Source: VGKP01 sp964647695 (GTDB lineage: Archaea; Nanobdellota; Nanobdellia; Pacearchaeales; GW2011-AR1). Taken from it: a stretch of DNA of 64,000 bases. Under the pieces are notes generated by a model. The model was not told the origin of the DNA, did not search any database, and saw only the letters and a list, made by a program, of their open reading frames with translations. The position numbers and the translations under genes are program-made. Position 1 is the first letter of the stretch; each line of letters starts with the position of its first letter. Below are positions 1 through 7,647 of the stretch, piece after piece. Where the stretch lies: contig CAZYIS010000004.1 of the NCBI GenBank assembly GCA_964647695.1, forward strand, positions 10,915 to 74,914, given 5' to 3'.

Positions 1-498
1 AGGATCGGTATCTAATAATCCTTGTGCAGTCATACCTAAATTTTCACTAGGTTTTATCCACATAGAAATAGTTCCTGAACCTACACCAGAAAAAGGATTT
101 GAACCTGCAACAATATAACTAGTACCATCAGATATACCTATACTCGAACCCATTTTTGCATCCAAACCATAAGTAACTGCCCCACTCACAGCTCCATTAT
201 TTCCATTTCCAGAACTATCGATTATATTTCCAGAACTTTCATCCATATGATAAAGCAAAACATTTCCAGTCATGTTTATCGGAGTTTCTGCTTGACCATT
301 TGGAAATGCAACACCTGTTCCAGAAAGAGTAACTGCCCCAAGTGTAGTGTTATAATAAGTATTGTAATAAGTTCCATTGTCAAATGCACCCTGAGAATTA
401 TCAATAATCTGAGAAGCAGTTACAAATATTAAAGAACATATTATTAAACCAACGATAATAACCAATAATCCTTCGGTTTTCTTAAATATATTTTGCAT
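1..498 (-). CDS. Membrane-anchored LamG-domain surface protein (3' end cut off by window edge)
   Basis: These 166 codons are the 5' part of a gene that runs off the left edge. One hydrophobic segment at residues 10-28 follows a short Lys-rich start, so the protein is probably anchored in the membrane with the rest outside. From about residue 79 it reads as a LamG/concanavalin A-like lectin domain: LLYHMDESSG, then DSSGNGNNG, then GTISMWIKP are its usual landmarks. LamG domains bind glycans or proteins; the ligand here is unknown. The start is fixed by a GGAGGT Shine-Dalgarno site at 503-508. It overlaps the end of the upstream regulator gene by 17 bases, so the two are probably co-transcribed. 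Confidence 0.75.
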   Translation of the reverse strand, partial: MQNIFKKTEGLLVIIVGLIICSLIFVTASQIIDNSQGAFDNGTYYNTYYNTTLGAVTLSGTGVAFPNGQAETPINMTGNVLLYHMDESSGNIIDSSGNGNNGAVSGAVTYGLDAKMGSSIGISDGTSYIVAGSNPFSGVGSGTISMWIKPSENLGMTAQGLLDTDP

Positions 499-637
499 GT
501 TTACCTCCATGGACATAATCTTTTTTTATTAACTGTTCTAAATAATCCGAAATGTCCAAACTATCATTAATACATTTGATTTTCACCTTTTTCCACAAAT
601 CCACATCTATTTTTATGCTAGTCGTCTTCCTAACCAC
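482..637 (-). CDS. Small ribbon-helix-helix-like transcription regulator (GTG start)
   Basis: A 51-residue protein with the layout of CopG/MetJ-type ribbon-helix-helix regulators: a basic N-terminus and a strand (RKTTSIKIDVDLW) followed by two helices. I choose the GTG at 637 because a TATA box (658-667) is centred 25 bases upstream, the standard leaderless spacing in this window; the longer ATG reading at 694 would start upstream of that box. The C-terminus overlaps the LamG gene, which suggests it controls that surface-protein operon. Repeats at 681-716 look like its binding sites. The family call rests on pattern only. Confidence 0.6.
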   Translation of the reverse strand: MVRKTTSIKIDVDLWKKVKIKCINDSLDISDYLEQLIKKDYVHGGKHAKYI

Positions 638-657
638 GAAATAAATAAAGAAAAAGA

Positions 658-667
658 GTTTATAAAC
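658..667 (-). promoter_or_regulatory. TATA box for the ribbon-helix-helix/LamG operon
   Basis: The 10-base sequence GTTTATAAAC is centred 25 bases upstream of the GTG at 637. It decides that start codon and implies a leaderless transcript. Confidence 0.6.
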
Positions 668-680
668 TTTAGGTTGGTAA

Positions 681-716
681 TACTGTAATACCATACTACT
701 ATAATACCAGTAGTAT
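681..716. promoter_or_regulatory. Direct and inverted repeats, probable operator
   Basis: TACTGTAATACCA (681-693) and TACTATAATACCA (697-709) are direct repeats 16 bases apart with 12 of 13 bases equal. ATACTACT (693-700) and AGTAGTAT (709-716) form a perfect 8-base inverted repeat. They lie just upstream of the TATA box of the ribbon-helix-helix gene. Repeated half-sites at helical spacing are usual for that family, so autoregulation is likely; this is inference. Confidence 0.5.
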
Positions 717-790
717 ACAATACTATTATAAAAAATATTGATAAATCAGAAAAAAATAATTACAAAATAGAAAAGTAACTCTGAAAAATT

Positions 791-1693
791 TTAAGTCAAC
801 TTATAATTAGATCTATCGCTTCTTATAACTTTTTCAGGATGAACAATGACTCCCTTTCCACTAACAATTTCCATTTGGACAATTTCTCTCTTAAAGCTAG
901 CTCCCCTCATCTTTAATATTTCAATGGCCGAATCCCTTTGTCCATTGGCATAGATTACATTGTAAATAACCACAATTCCATCCGATAGGAATGATACTGC
1001 TTCTCCTTCTTCCTTAAATGTACTTCCAACGTGTGAAGGTGCAGCAACTTCCCTAATTAAAAAGTTAGTAATCTTATTATGTTCTAGATATCTGAATAAC
1101 TGTTCCATATAAATTCTAAATCTACTTTCCTGTCCGGAAAATGCTGAAGAGATAGACGTAAGCGAGTCAATAACTACAAAATCAGGTTTAAAGTCTTCAG
1201 GGAATAAAACCGGATCAATATCTATAAGTAATTCCTTCTTTGCGGCACTTAACAATGCTTCTACGCTTCTGGCCACATCTATGGCATCAAATCTCTTTAA
1301 TCTCAATAAACCCTTATCGATATATTTCTGAGGTTTCCATCCAAAATGTTCCATGTGATCAATAAGTCTATCCTCTGGCTCTTCAAAACTCATGAATAAA
1401 CATTTCTTACCTTTTTCGCACATATTCATAATGGTTGCAAGAGAAAATAATGTCTTTCCAGATCCAGGACCACCTTCAATTAATATAGCTGCTCCAGAAG
1501 GAATACCATAACCTTCATTAAACAAAGCATCGAAACCCTTTATACCTGTTTTAATAAACTCAAATCCGTGTTCATTCTTAAATTCTTTTTTAAAATTCTT
1601 AGAAGAAACCTTTGAATTATTTTTTGGAGAAGATTTAATTTTAGTCTTTTTAGCAACTTTAACCTTATTCACCTTCTTCACTACTTTTTTCAT
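791..1693 (-). CDS. KaiC-like RecA-superfamily ATPase
   Basis: A single-domain KaiC/RadA-like P-loop ATPase. The first 40 residues are a Lys-rich tail. Residues 47-64 (IKTGIKGFDALFNEG) are the typical KaiC opening, the Walker A GGPGSGKT is at 74-81, and a Walker B strand ending in VVIDS is near residue 177. At 300 residues it fits the one-domain archaeal KaiC family, whose members are often regulators or signalling ATPases rather than clock proteins. A TATA-like TTTAAATATT is centred about 27 bases upstream of the ATG. Its target is not shown by the context, which is surface-protein genes on both sides. Confidence 0.85.
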   Translation of the reverse strand: MKKVVKKVNKVKVAKKTKIKSSPKNNSKVSSKNFKKEFKNEHGFEFIKTGIKGFDALFNEGYGIPSGAAILIEGGPGSGKTLFSLATIMNMCEKGKKCLFMSFEEPEDRLIDHMEHFGWKPQKYIDKGLLRLKRFDAIDVARSVEALLSAAKKELLIDIDPVLFPEDFKPDFVVIDSLTSISSAFSGQESRFRIYMEQLFRYLEHNKITNFLIREVAAPSHVGSTFKEEGEAVSFLSDGIVVIYNVIYANGQRDSAIEILKMRGASFKREIVQMEIVSGKGVIVHPEKVIRSDRSNYKLT

Positions 1694-1838
1694 AACAACT
1701 AGAGCTAATTTTAATATTTAAACCTTTTGAAGAAAATTAATAACCTATAATCCAAAGAATAATAAAATTATTTAATTTATTTAATAATGTTAACATATAT
1801 TGTCTACACAAATTAAAGAAGGATTTTAATTAGAAAAG

Positions 1839-1992
1839 CAATCCGCATCGCTACGACACGGTCCACCCTCATGACTGTAACAACTATCCCAAAGTACAAT
1901 AACTTGAATCAAAACAAGTTAATGATTCGTAAGGATAACAATCCGCATCGCTACGACACGGTCCACCCTCATGACTGTAACAACTATCCCAA
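1839..1992 (-). repeat. Exact 54-base direct repeat, 100 bases apart, at the 3' end of the pilin-like gene
   Basis: Bases 1839-1892 and 1939-1992 are identical over 54 bases. The offset of 100 is not a multiple of three, so the second copy is read in a different frame and supplies the stop codon of the gene at 1884. This could be a recent tandem duplication or an assembly artefact. Confidence 0.9.
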
Positions 1993-3278
1993 TAACCATA
2001 ATCTGCACCAGGATTGTAATTTATAGAATGAGAATCTATGCAACCATAAGTATAATACTGGCAACTACCATCATCTACAGTTGCTGCAGGATTGTAATTC
2101 TTAGTATGTGGAGCAGAATCCATGCAACCATATACTCTGAATACTTTTAATAGACCATTAATGTAAATCTGCCCATCTGAACCAACACTAGCCGGACCAG
2201 TACTACCACTAACATCCAATGTTCCGTTGGTTGAAGGAGTCCAAATATTTATTGTTCCTCCGTTTCCTCCTCTATCGGTAGCATACCCTGCTTTAGCAGA
2301 AATACTTGAAACATTTGAATATAGTATGGTGATTGTTCCTCCGAATCCAGCATCCATCGCATCACCACCATTTGAACTTATGCTCCCAGTTGTTGAATTA
2401 GCGATGGTGATTGTTCCGCCGCTTCCACCCCGTAAATCATAATCGTTAAAACCTCCATTAGCATTGATTGTGGAAGTTGTTGAATTAGCGATGGTGATTG
2501 TTCCGCCCGAACCGCCAGAGATACCTTCTAGATCATTATTTCCCGCTCCTGCAGCGGAAATAGTTCCAGTCACGTGAACATTAATTAAATTAAATGAATA
2601 CCCACTACTTCCTTGTGTATATCCATTTCCATTTACATTTCCATTTATAGTAAATCCGTTACCATAAATAACTGCTCCACTTACAGTTATAGTTAAACAA
2701 TCTCCACCAGTTCCAATATTATTTTTCAATGAATAATTTCCAGCAGTTATTGTTTGACAAGAGCTTATATTTTTAGCATTAGCCGGAACAAAATTAGAAA
2801 TTACTACTGGATTCACTACCTGAGCCACATTTCCATTTACACAAACCAATTTTATGGTACTCTGGCAATTAACCATACTTCCATCCTTGGCCTGAACCAC
2901 ATAGGCTGTTCTAAATTTAGTCAGATTACTAGAAGATAAATTTGAGTAGGCTCTTGTTTCTAGATTATTTATTGAAGAAATACCGACCACATTATTATTA
3001 ATAATATTTCCTTCTTTGGTTTCAAGAATTAAAGTTAAATTTGCAATCCTATTACCGTCAGCCAAATTAGCCCCATAGACCAAAGAATAGGATGAAGAAT
3101 TATAATTACACTTCGTAGGAGTGATTTGAGCATTTTGACAAACCATATCATTTTTCACACCCGTTCCAGCGTTCTTGACCACATTCATAACAATTACACC
3201 TATAATAGCCACAGCAGCCACAACCAATAATATTATTAATACCGTAGAAACAATATCACTCAAAGCCCTTTTTTCCAT
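1884..3278 (-). CDS. Type IV pilin-like adhesin with glycine-rich repeats and a Cys-rich tail
   Basis: The N-terminus (MEKRALSDIVSTVLIILLVV) is a class III signal sequence: a charged lead, a peptidase site around residues 4-6, then a long hydrophobic helix, as in archaeal pilins of the DUF1628 type. Residues about 190-350 carry four Gly-rich units around GGTITI, which should stack as a parallel beta-helix. The tail holds two units of the 'NYNPxAxxDxGSC' Cys-rich motif known from secreted proteins, plus CRSDADC. It is likely assembled at the cell surface for attachment. The stop lies inside a duplicated 54-base block in a shifted frame, so the natural C-terminus is uncertain. Confidence 0.75.
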   Translation of the reverse strand: MEKRALSDIVSTVLIILLVVAAVAIIGVIVMNVVKNAGTGVKNDMVCQNAQITPTKCNYNSSSYSLVYGANLADGNRIANLTLILETKEGNIINNNVVGISSINNLETRAYSNLSSSNLTKFRTAYVVQAKDGSMVNCQSTIKLVCVNGNVAQVVNPVVISNFVPANAKNISSCQTITAGNYSLKNNIGTGGDCLTITVSGAVIYGNGFTINGNVNGNGYTQGSSGYSFNLINVHVTGTISAAGAGNNDLEGISGGSGGTITIANSTTSTINANGGFNDYDLRGGSGGTITIANSTTGSISSNGGDAMDAGFGGTITILYSNVSSISAKAGYATDRGGNGGTINIWTPSTNGTLDVSGSTGPASVGSDGQIYINGLLKVFRVYGCMDSAPHTKNYNPAATVDDGSCQYYTYGCIDSHSINYNPGADYGYWDSCYSHEGGPCRSDADCYPYESLTCFDSSYCTLG

Positions 3279-3317
3279 ATATTCTATAGAATTGTAGTAT
3301 TTATAAATTATTCTAAA

Positions 3318-4844
3318 TTAAAAGAGAGTAAATATCCACTTAACCATAAGAACAGCCAGAAGAGCCAAAAGGAACCCGGTCGCATAGGAAAATGCTTTTT
3401 CTCCGTATTTCTTATTTCCAGTTATGACCCATATGGTAATCATGAAGAATCTTCCACCATCAAATGGACCCAAAGGCAACATATTAAACAATGCCACCAA
3501 TGCATTTAGTATTACCAACCACCAGAAGAAATTGAAAATAAATACCCCGAAGTCTCCAATCTTTGATTCGTAAACAACACCATTAAAATAATTATTCAAT
3601 TTAGGAGTGAGCATATTAATTTTACTCATTATTCCAGATCTAGGAACTGATGAACTACTTATTCCCAAAAATGCAGATCCATTTCTATTTCCTAAACTAA
3701 GATTAAAAGTTTCTCCGCTACCATTGTAAATTGTTTTCATCTCAACAAAATCTCCGGGCTTATGGGCCAATATGCCATCCGTCAATATGGTTCTTGAACT
3801 AACTTTTTTACCATCAAATTCAACTATTAATCCTCTCAATCCAGCATTAAATGCCGGAGCATTTTCATAGGCCCCTAAATAAGATAAATTCTGCAGCAAT
3901 GTTTGATTCAATACCTCGACAGTAGTATAATAGGTGTTATTATTAGAAACTATTTTTATAAAAGGATTACCATTTATCATTGAAATATTATTATCTATAA
4001 AACTAATTTGAGAAACATTTATTGAATCTGCTGCATAATCTCCGAAGCTAACTCCTTGAGGTTGGAATGCCACCAGGAAGAATAACCAGAAGAATACCAA
4101 TAAAATTCCTGCTAAAACAATATTTGTGAAAACTCCTGCAGCCAAAATAGCCAACTGTCCAGTCTTGCTGGCTTTGTCCATATCCTTATCATTCTGTTCC
4201 ACAAAAGCGCCCAGAAAAGGAATAATTACAAACAAAAGAATGATCCAACTCTTGGCAATTAGTGCAATTAATATTATTAACAATATAACAATTAGATAAT
4301 TTCTAAATGATTTTCTTGTTTTAGTCACCTTAGCAATAATTAAATCAGCAATCAAAGGTCCTAGAAAACCAAATCCAGTGGATTTTATTCTTACCTTGTT
4401 GAGTCTAGCGAATATGCCATGGGCAAATTCATGAACCACTGCAAGAGCCGCAATGGCCACTATAAAGTATGTAAAATATAAATCCGGAAAGAATGAACTT
4501 AATCCAAAAAACTTATTGAAATAGGGAAATATGGGAAATATCGGAGGTGCTCTAATAACCTGAGAAACTATAGGATATTTAATATAAATATAAACCGATT
4601 GAATCATCAAATACATAACAAAACCCATCAAAGCATAGCCCACGGCGATTACAAAATATTGTAAAGGTCTAAGCCAACGAGCATTTTTCTTTGCAAACCA
4701 CTCAATGAATTTTATTCCCAATTGGGTTCTATAGAGATACATTATACCTTCTTTCTTTAGATTCTTTCTTCTTTTATAGAGAAAAATTCCGGTAAGTATA
4801 CAAAAAATTATTAAAAAAACAATATCGTAAACTATAAAGTCCAT
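3318..4844 (-). CDS. Site-2 protease family membrane metallopeptidase (M50) with PDZ domain
   Basis: An intramembrane zinc protease of the S2P/RseP family (508 residues). The zinc motif HEFAH is at residues 138-142 inside a membrane segment, and the third-ligand motif GPFDGG is near residue 460 in a late membrane segment. Between them, a soluble stretch with GLRGLIVEFDGKKV and ILAHKPGD reads as a PDZ domain. Such enzymes release membrane-bound regulators or clear signal peptides. A GGTGAG Shine-Dalgarno site precedes the ATG, and it is the third gene of an operon after aIF5A and L40e, 28 bases beyond L40e. Confidence 0.85.
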   Translation of the reverse strand: MDFIVYDIVFLIIFCILTGIFLYKRRKNLKKEGIMYLYRTQLGIKFIEWFAKKNARWLRPLQYFVIAVGYALMGFVMYLMIQSVYIYIKYPIVSQVIRAPPIFPIFPYFNKFFGLSSFFPDLYFTYFIVAIAALAVVHEFAHGIFARLNKVRIKSTGFGFLGPLIADLIIAKVTKTRKSFRNYLIVILLIILIALIAKSWIILLFVIIPFLGAFVEQNDKDMDKASKTGQLAILAAGVFTNIVLAGILLVFFWLFFLVAFQPQGVSFGDYAADSINVSQISFIDNNISMINGNPFIKIVSNNNTYYTTVEVLNQTLLQNLSYLGAYENAPAFNAGLRGLIVEFDGKKVSSRTILTDGILAHKPGDFVEMKTIYNGSGETFNLSLGNRNGSAFLGISSSSVPRSGIMSKINMLTPKLNNYFNGVVYESKIGDFGVFIFNFFWWLVILNALVALFNMLPLGPFDGGRFFMITIWVITGNKKYGEKAFSYATGFLLALLAVLMVKWIFTLF

Positions 4845-4872
4845 TTACTCACCTTTTTTTGATTATGCATCT

Positions 4873-5037
4873 TTATTTCTTCCTTACAGGTCTGAAAATA
4901 TGACTTCCACACTTAGGGCACTTTACTTTTTTAGCAATAACTCTTACTGCCTGAGTTCTTATCTTTTTATTACAATCTCTGCATACAAATACATTGTGAA
5001 ACATTCTTGTCTGAGCAATAGGTAATTTGGTTGCCAT
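4873..5037 (-). CDS. rpl40e: Large-subunit ribosomal protein L40e
   Basis: A 54-residue zinc-ribbon ribosomal protein. It opens MATKLPIAQTRMFHNVFVC, close to the archaeal L40e start (an Ala-x-x-Arg-Met-Phe core), and has two CxxC pairs at Cys19/22 and Cys40/43 with a basic tail. It belongs to the 60S/50S subunit near the factor-binding region. Only 2 bases separate it from the aIF5A stop codon, so the two translation genes are expressed together. Confidence 0.85.
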   Translation of the reverse strand: MATKLPIAQTRMFHNVFVCRDCNKKIRTQAVRVIAKKVKCPKCGSHIFRPVRKK

Positions 5038-5039
5038 TT

Positions 5040-5429
5040 TTATGCACTAACCCTCATGATTACTTTCTTACCTTCCACATCCCAGTATTCTACATTTTTT
5101 TCAGGTGCTAATTCAGCCTTAACTTCTTCCATGAATGGTAAATCCATGGTTTCAAAACTTTCCAAATCCATTACGCTTGCACTGGTTTCAGAAACCGATA
5201 GAACCTGAGCTTTCTTCTTGTCCACCATTGGAACTTCATATCTAGTATGACCTGGGCAACCAACAATTCTTTTCTTTCCAGAGAAAATTTCGATACATTC
5301 CATTCTACATTTACTAGCTCCATGTTTTCCAGTCTTAGAAATATCGTTACTTCTAACGGTGCAGGCTTCTCCTTCAACCATTATTGTTGTTCCAGACTTT
5401 GCTTCAGTAGCGTTAATTAATCTTAGCAT
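5040..5429 (-). CDS. eif5A: Translation factor aIF5A (hypusine-containing)
   Basis: This factor rescues ribosomes stalled at proline-rich and other hard sequences. The 129-residue length is normal. Residues 32-40 (KTGKHGASK) form the loop that carries the hypusine lysine, here Lys35. The N-terminal SH3-like and C-terminal OB domains follow in the usual order. A TATA box TTTATAAACC at 5451-5460 is centred 26 bases upstream, giving a leaderless mRNA. It heads an operon with L40e and a site-2 protease. No deoxyhypusine synthase gene is in the window. Confidence 0.95.
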   Translation of the reverse strand: MLRLINATEAKSGTTIMVEGEACTVRSNDISKTGKHGASKCRMECIEIFSGKKRIVGCPGHTRYEVPMVDKKKAQVLSVSETSASVMDLESFETMDLPFMEEVKAELAPEKNVEYWDVEGKKVIMRVSA

Positions 5430-5450
5430 ATCCTAGTGTAAAAAAATTGA

Positions 5451-5460
5451 TTTATAAACC
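5451..5460 (-). promoter_or_regulatory. TATA box of the aIF5A-L40e-protease operon
   Basis: GGTTTATAAA on the minus strand is centred about 26 bases before the aIF5A ATG. Confidence 0.65.
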
Positions 5461-5523
5461 TTTGTCTGGATTTCAAATAACGATATATCTTTAAAAAGCC
5501 CGTAAGCCTGAATAATTTACAAG

Positions 5524-6492
5524 GTGGCCATTACGGTTACTATGGTGACTAAACGCATTATTGCGAAAGTAGGCACAGGTTTGTTGGCAGGGTTCATTCT
5601 ATTTACTAATCAATCAAATTCTCAAGAACTCATTGCCATGGCCAATCCTCCAGCCCAATTCTATGAAACTTTTAGGGCTCCCGAATCCAAAGCCGATGCT
5701 CCTCCTGAAATAAATACTTCTCTAGAAACCAGCGTCATGTTATCTAGAAGAGAAGAACCCCGATTTGAAGCCCCGGGAAAACTAGATAAAAAATCTTTGG
5801 AATATAATGTATTAAATCAGCTTCAAATTAAATATGAAAATTCATTCCCCAACTCTATGCTCTCCGATATGATGGCCTATAACACTCCAGGCAATAGAGC
5901 ATCGCTCTACGATATGTATACCACTAGAACAAAAAATCTAATAAAATCCAGTGCAAGAGATGCTCTGAAAAAATGGGCCCTGGGCAATATAGATTTGGAT
6001 GGTCTTAAAAAACTTGGAAAAACATTCCTGAGCACCAAAGAAGAAAGCGGAGTAAATGTCAATTATCACCCCGAAGATAAGGGTTTATCAGGTCAATATT
6101 TAGCCACCCTAAGAAAACACAACCTAAGCATAGATCTATTGGATGTAAATCCTTCAATTTCCTGGGTATGTCAATTCAATCGAGATTCCATTGTTAATTT
6201 TAGAACCAGTGTAGGAGATGGAACCCAATTAACCTTAAGATCCAGAATAGCCGATGAAATTTTCGGCTATGCTTCCGTAAAATATGGTGGTCTAGGAGTA
6301 AATAATCTTGATGTAAAATATGAAAATAATATGAATCTTGCCACAGGCATATCCAGTGAAAAAAAGGTGGAAAATAAAAATGGAATATTGGAAACCCGGT
6401 CCGTTTGGCAGGCCGGAGCCTCAATTGGAAATTCAGATCTAAACGGAAGAGGAGAAATATTTGCCGGCGCGTCCTACACCCTAAACTTCTAA
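5524..6492 (+). CDS. Secreted protein of unknown function with a strand-rich, barrel-like C-terminal half
   Basis: I do not recognise a family. The GTG start at 5524 is favoured because a TTTAAAAA box (5490-5497) lies about 30 bases upstream; ATG at 5542 is the alternative. Residues 10-34 are hydrophobic and end in NSQE, a likely signal peptide. Residues 40-140 look disordered or helical. From about residue 215 the sequence alternates polar and hydrophobic residues in short strands separated by Gly/Asp/Asn turns and ends in Tyr-x-Leu-x-Phe, as bacterial outer-membrane barrels do. The gene stands alone between divergent aIF5A and the FKBP gene. Confidence 0.6.
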   Translation: MAITVTMVTKRIIAKVGTGLLAGFILFTNQSNSQELIAMANPPAQFYETFRAPESKADAPPEINTSLETSVMLSRREEPRFEAPGKLDKKSLEYNVLNQLQIKYENSFPNSMLSDMMAYNTPGNRASLYDMYTTRTKNLIKSSARDALKKWALGNIDLDGLKKLGKTFLSTKEESGVNVNYHPEDKGLSGQYLATLRKHNLSIDLLDVNPSISWVCQFNRDSIVNFRTSVGDGTQLTLRSRIADEIFGYASVKYGGLGVNNLDVKYENNMNLATGISSEKKVENKNGILETRSVWQAGASIGNSDLNGRGEIFAGASYTLNF

Positions 6493-6510
6493 TTTGAATT
6501 CTAAACAAAA

Positions 6511-6520
6511 GTTTATAAAA
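6511..6520 (+). promoter_or_regulatory. TATA box of the FKBP isomerase gene
   Basis: GTTTATAAAA is centred about 26 bases before the ATG at 6541, a leaderless arrangement. Confidence 0.65.
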
Positions 6521-6540
6521 CCCAATTTGCAACCTTTTTT

Positions 6541-7230
6541 ATGAGCACAAAGAAAAATGATATAATCGAATTACTCTACACAGGTTATACCCATGGCAGC
6601 GTATTTGATTCTAACATTGAAGCCGATCTAAAAGCAGCAAAATCCGAAGCAAAAGCAAAACAAACCATAATCGTAATCGGACAAAAAATGGTCCCAAGAG
6701 GATTGGATGCAGCCATTGAAGGAAAAGAGGAAGGAAAAGAATATAAAATTGATCTAAAAGCCAAAGATGCATTTGGAGAAAGAGATAGAACATTATTGAA
6801 GACTATTCCTATGAAAGTATTCACCGATAAACAAATTATGCCAAAACCTGGAATGGCATTTATAATGGACGAAGCCTTAGTAAAAGTTGTAGCAGTTTCT
6901 GGCGGAAGAGTAATAACTGATTTCAATAATCCTCTAGCCGGAAAAGATGTAACCTATAAATATATTATAAAAAGAATTCTGACCGATGATAAGGAAAAAG
7001 CAGCAGCCCTTTTCGAAAACCTTCTAAGATTTGTTCCTCAATTCGATGTCAATGACAAAGAAGTAACGGTCAAAGGACAGAAAGCCCTTGAACTTTTTGT
7101 AAATGCTTTCAAAAACAAATTCAAAGAAATTCTAGGCAAGGATTTAAAGTTCTCGGAAGTCAAACCCGTTGAAACGGAAAAGAAAGTCGAAGAAAAAAAA
7201 GAAAGTGATTCTAAAAAATCACAAGCATGA
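6541..7230 (+). CDS. FKBP-type peptidyl-prolyl isomerase (SlyD-like)
   Basis: This folding catalyst isomerises Xaa-Pro bonds. The start (IIELLYTGYTHGSVFDSN) followed by VIGQKMVPRGLDAAIEG is the split FKBP fold, with an insert-in-flap chaperone domain between about residues 85 and 145, as in archaeal long FKBPs and SlyD. Residues 150-210 form an extra C-terminal domain and the last 20 are Lys/Glu-rich. The promoter is leaderless. The next gene starts inside its TGA stop (ATGA overlap), so both are translated from one mRNA. Confidence 0.9.
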   Translation: MSTKKNDIIELLYTGYTHGSVFDSNIEADLKAAKSEAKAKQTIIVIGQKMVPRGLDAAIEGKEEGKEYKIDLKAKDAFGERDRTLLKTIPMKVFTDKQIMPKPGMAFIMDEALVKVVAVSGGRVITDFNNPLAGKDVTYKYIIKRILTDDKEKAAALFENLLRFVPQFDVNDKEVTVKGQKALELFVNAFKNKFKEILGKDLKFSEVKPVETEKKVEEKKESDSKKSQA

Positions 7231-7556
7231 ACAGAACAGATAAAAATATTCTAAAGCAAGCATTAACCATTCAGGGTCAAGATAAGGCTCCTCGTCTAGA
7301 AATTTTAGAATCTGGAAGACCCATAGAATTTTCAAGATTAGAAAAAATGAGTATTGCTGATTTATCAAAATGCAGAGCATCCATATTGACCATACCATTA
7401 GTTGCTAGAGAAACAACTGGAGCTAATTATGAAATAATTTTAGGTGATGGAAGCTTACAAGTAGGAGAAGAAAGTTATCCTGCAAAACAAAATGCAGCAG
7501 AAATCGTAGAACTATATTATTCTGCAACATTAGCCTATTTTAGTGGCGGAATTTAA
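7227..7556 (+). CDS. Conserved-looking small protein, function unknown
   Basis: I do not recognise this 109-residue protein. It has no membrane segment and no Cys, and is probably a mixed alpha/beta cytosolic protein, with a helix near residues 35-45 and strands around 65-85. It overlaps the FKBP stop codon by 4 bases, so it is translated by coupling with the isomerase. FtsZ follows 91 bases later with its own promoter. Confidence 0.65.
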   Translation: MNRTDKNILKQALTIQGQDKAPRLEILESGRPIEFSRLEKMSIADLSKCRASILTIPLVARETTGANYEIILGDGSLQVGEESYPAKQNAAEIVELYYSATLAYFSGGI

Positions 7557-7619
7557 TAATAAATCTGAAAAACCAATTTAACCGTCGTCAATTAATCTAA
7601 AAATTTACAACAACAATCC

Positions 7620-7627
7620 TTATAAAT
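7620..7627 (+). promoter_or_regulatory. TATA box of ftsZ
   Basis: TTATAAAT is centred 25 bases before the ftsZ ATG at 7648. Confidence 0.65.
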
Positions 7628-7647
7628 GCCCAGCTCTTAGAAAAAAT

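Noticed and set aside
247..432. Plus-strand reading frame of 61 codons
   Set aside because: It lies antisense to the LamG-domain gene, has no promoter or ribosome site, and its Cys/Ser/Ile-rich product looks like shadow translation.
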